DNA of 19,795 nucleotides from Treponema sp. UBA3662 (GTDB lineage: Bacteria > Spirochaetota > Spirochaetia > Treponematales > Treponemataceae): NCBI GenBank assembly GCA_002373205.1, contig DFJV01000006.1, forward strand, positions 1 to 19,795, read 5' to 3'. This document shows, piece by piece, positions 19,374-19,795 of the stretch. The notes under the pieces were generated by a model that had not been told where the DNA came from, did no database searches, and saw only the letters and a program-made list of their open reading frames with translations. The stretch's first letter is position 1. Each line of letters begins with the position of its first letter. Position numbers and translations under genes: made by a program.

Positions 19374-19795
19374 ATGGAAGTAGCAAAGGAAGGAAGATTT
19401 GTAGGAATCGACATGGGAAAGACAGGGTACGTGCTCCGCATGATTGACTGCTGCGGAAAGATTACCGGCTGGGAGGGAAAGACAAATCCAGAGGGACGGA
19501 AGGAACTTTACAGGAGGCTCAGGCCGGAGGACAGGATTGCAATTGAGGCCTGCAACCTGGCGTTTATAATGAACAAGGAGTTCAAGAAACTGACGGGAAC
19601 GGAATTCTACATCCTGAACCCGGGAAAGCTGTACCAGATTTACATGACCGACAAGAAGACGGACAAGGAGGATGCACTCAAGCTTGCCAAGGAAATCCGC
19701 GACAAGGCGGCGGAGGACCTGCCGAGGGTGTTCGCGCCCACGGAAGAAATGAAGGAAATGCGCAAGGTGGTCAGCGAGTACCGTGAGATCGTAAG
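19374..19795 (+). CDS. IS110-family recombinase (DEDD), N-terminal part
   Basis: The 140 visible residues hold the RuvC-like DEDD catalytic domain: FVGIDMGKTGY (D13), IAIEACN (E58), and TDKKTDKEDALKLAKEI (D97 and D100, the expected three-residue spacing). YILNPGKLYQIY is the usual strand before the last pair. The ATG at 19374 follows GGAGG by five bases. The C-terminal domain with the catalytic serine lies beyond the window. Such recombinases use a non-coding RNA to pair donor and target DNA. GC-rich codons (AGG, CTG, ACG) set it slightly apart from the fab genes, fitting a mobile origin. Confidence 0.9.
   Translation, partial: MEVAKEGRFVGIDMGKTGYVLRMIDCCGKITGWEGKTNPEGRKELYRRLRPEDRIAIEACNLAFIMNKEFKKLTGTEFYILNPGKLYQIYMTDKKTDKEDALKLAKEIRDKAAEDLPRVFAPTEEMKEMRKVVSEYREIV

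Larger units (their letters stand above)
19160..19795 (+). mobile_element. IS110-family insertion sequence, left part (continues beyond the window)
   Basis: The element comprises the structured leader and the recombinase gene and is cut by the right window edge. The true left end is not defined; it could be anywhere from about 19100 to 19165. IS110 elements lack terminal inverted repeats and make little or no target duplication, so the ends cannot be read by eye without an empty site. It sits in the intergenic space downstream of fabF. Confidence 0.75.

Overview
The window looks like chromosomal DNA of a host- or gut-associated spirochaete, most likely a Treponema. That is inferred from gene content, the moderate and uneven GC, the strong Shine-Dalgarno sites, and several families of palindromic dispersed repeats lying in and between genes. 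No rRNA or tRNA gene is visible to settle it.

Layout. (1) Positions 1-5900: a leftward gene for a PPOX/NimA-type flavoprotein (cut by the window edge), then a tightly packed leftward operon. In transcription order it reads: exported flavodoxin, DXS-like thiamine-diphosphate enzyme, exported SUMF1-flavodoxin fusion broken by an in-frame TAA, DUF4491 membrane protein, DUF4405 cytochrome-b-like membrane protein. It has a strong promoter, two matching palindromic operators and, next door, only the C-terminal remnant of a TetR repressor. (2) 6000-8000: galE with its own promoter, then a convergent TtcA-like PP-loop ATPase gene whose promoter predicts a leaderless mRNA. (3) 8000-9570: an Rpn/PD-(D/E)XK 'putative transposase' gene between two 179-bp direct repeats, then a gene-free stretch of strong hairpins. 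(4) 9570-12000: a pseudo-receiver/PilZ-like protein and a YihY/BrkB membrane protein fused to a cyclic-nucleotide-binding domain. (5) 12000-14000: an AT-rich patch with an orphan hypothetical gene, an exported SecDF-P1-head-like protein and two gene remnants. (6) 14150-15340: a predicted PD-(D/E)XK nuclease of unknown family, again with a leaderless-type promoter. (7) 15480-18840: fabD, fabG and fabF, the core type II fatty acid synthesis genes, with a palindromic dispersed repeat in each spacer. (8) 19160-19795: the 5' part of an IS110-family element. Its long upstream leader folds into several stems and is a good candidate for a bridge RNA.

The points most worth following up are the IS110 candidate bridge RNA, the extracytoplasmic flavodoxin/cytochrome operon with its orphaned operators and premature stop, and the repeat-flanked Rpn gene.
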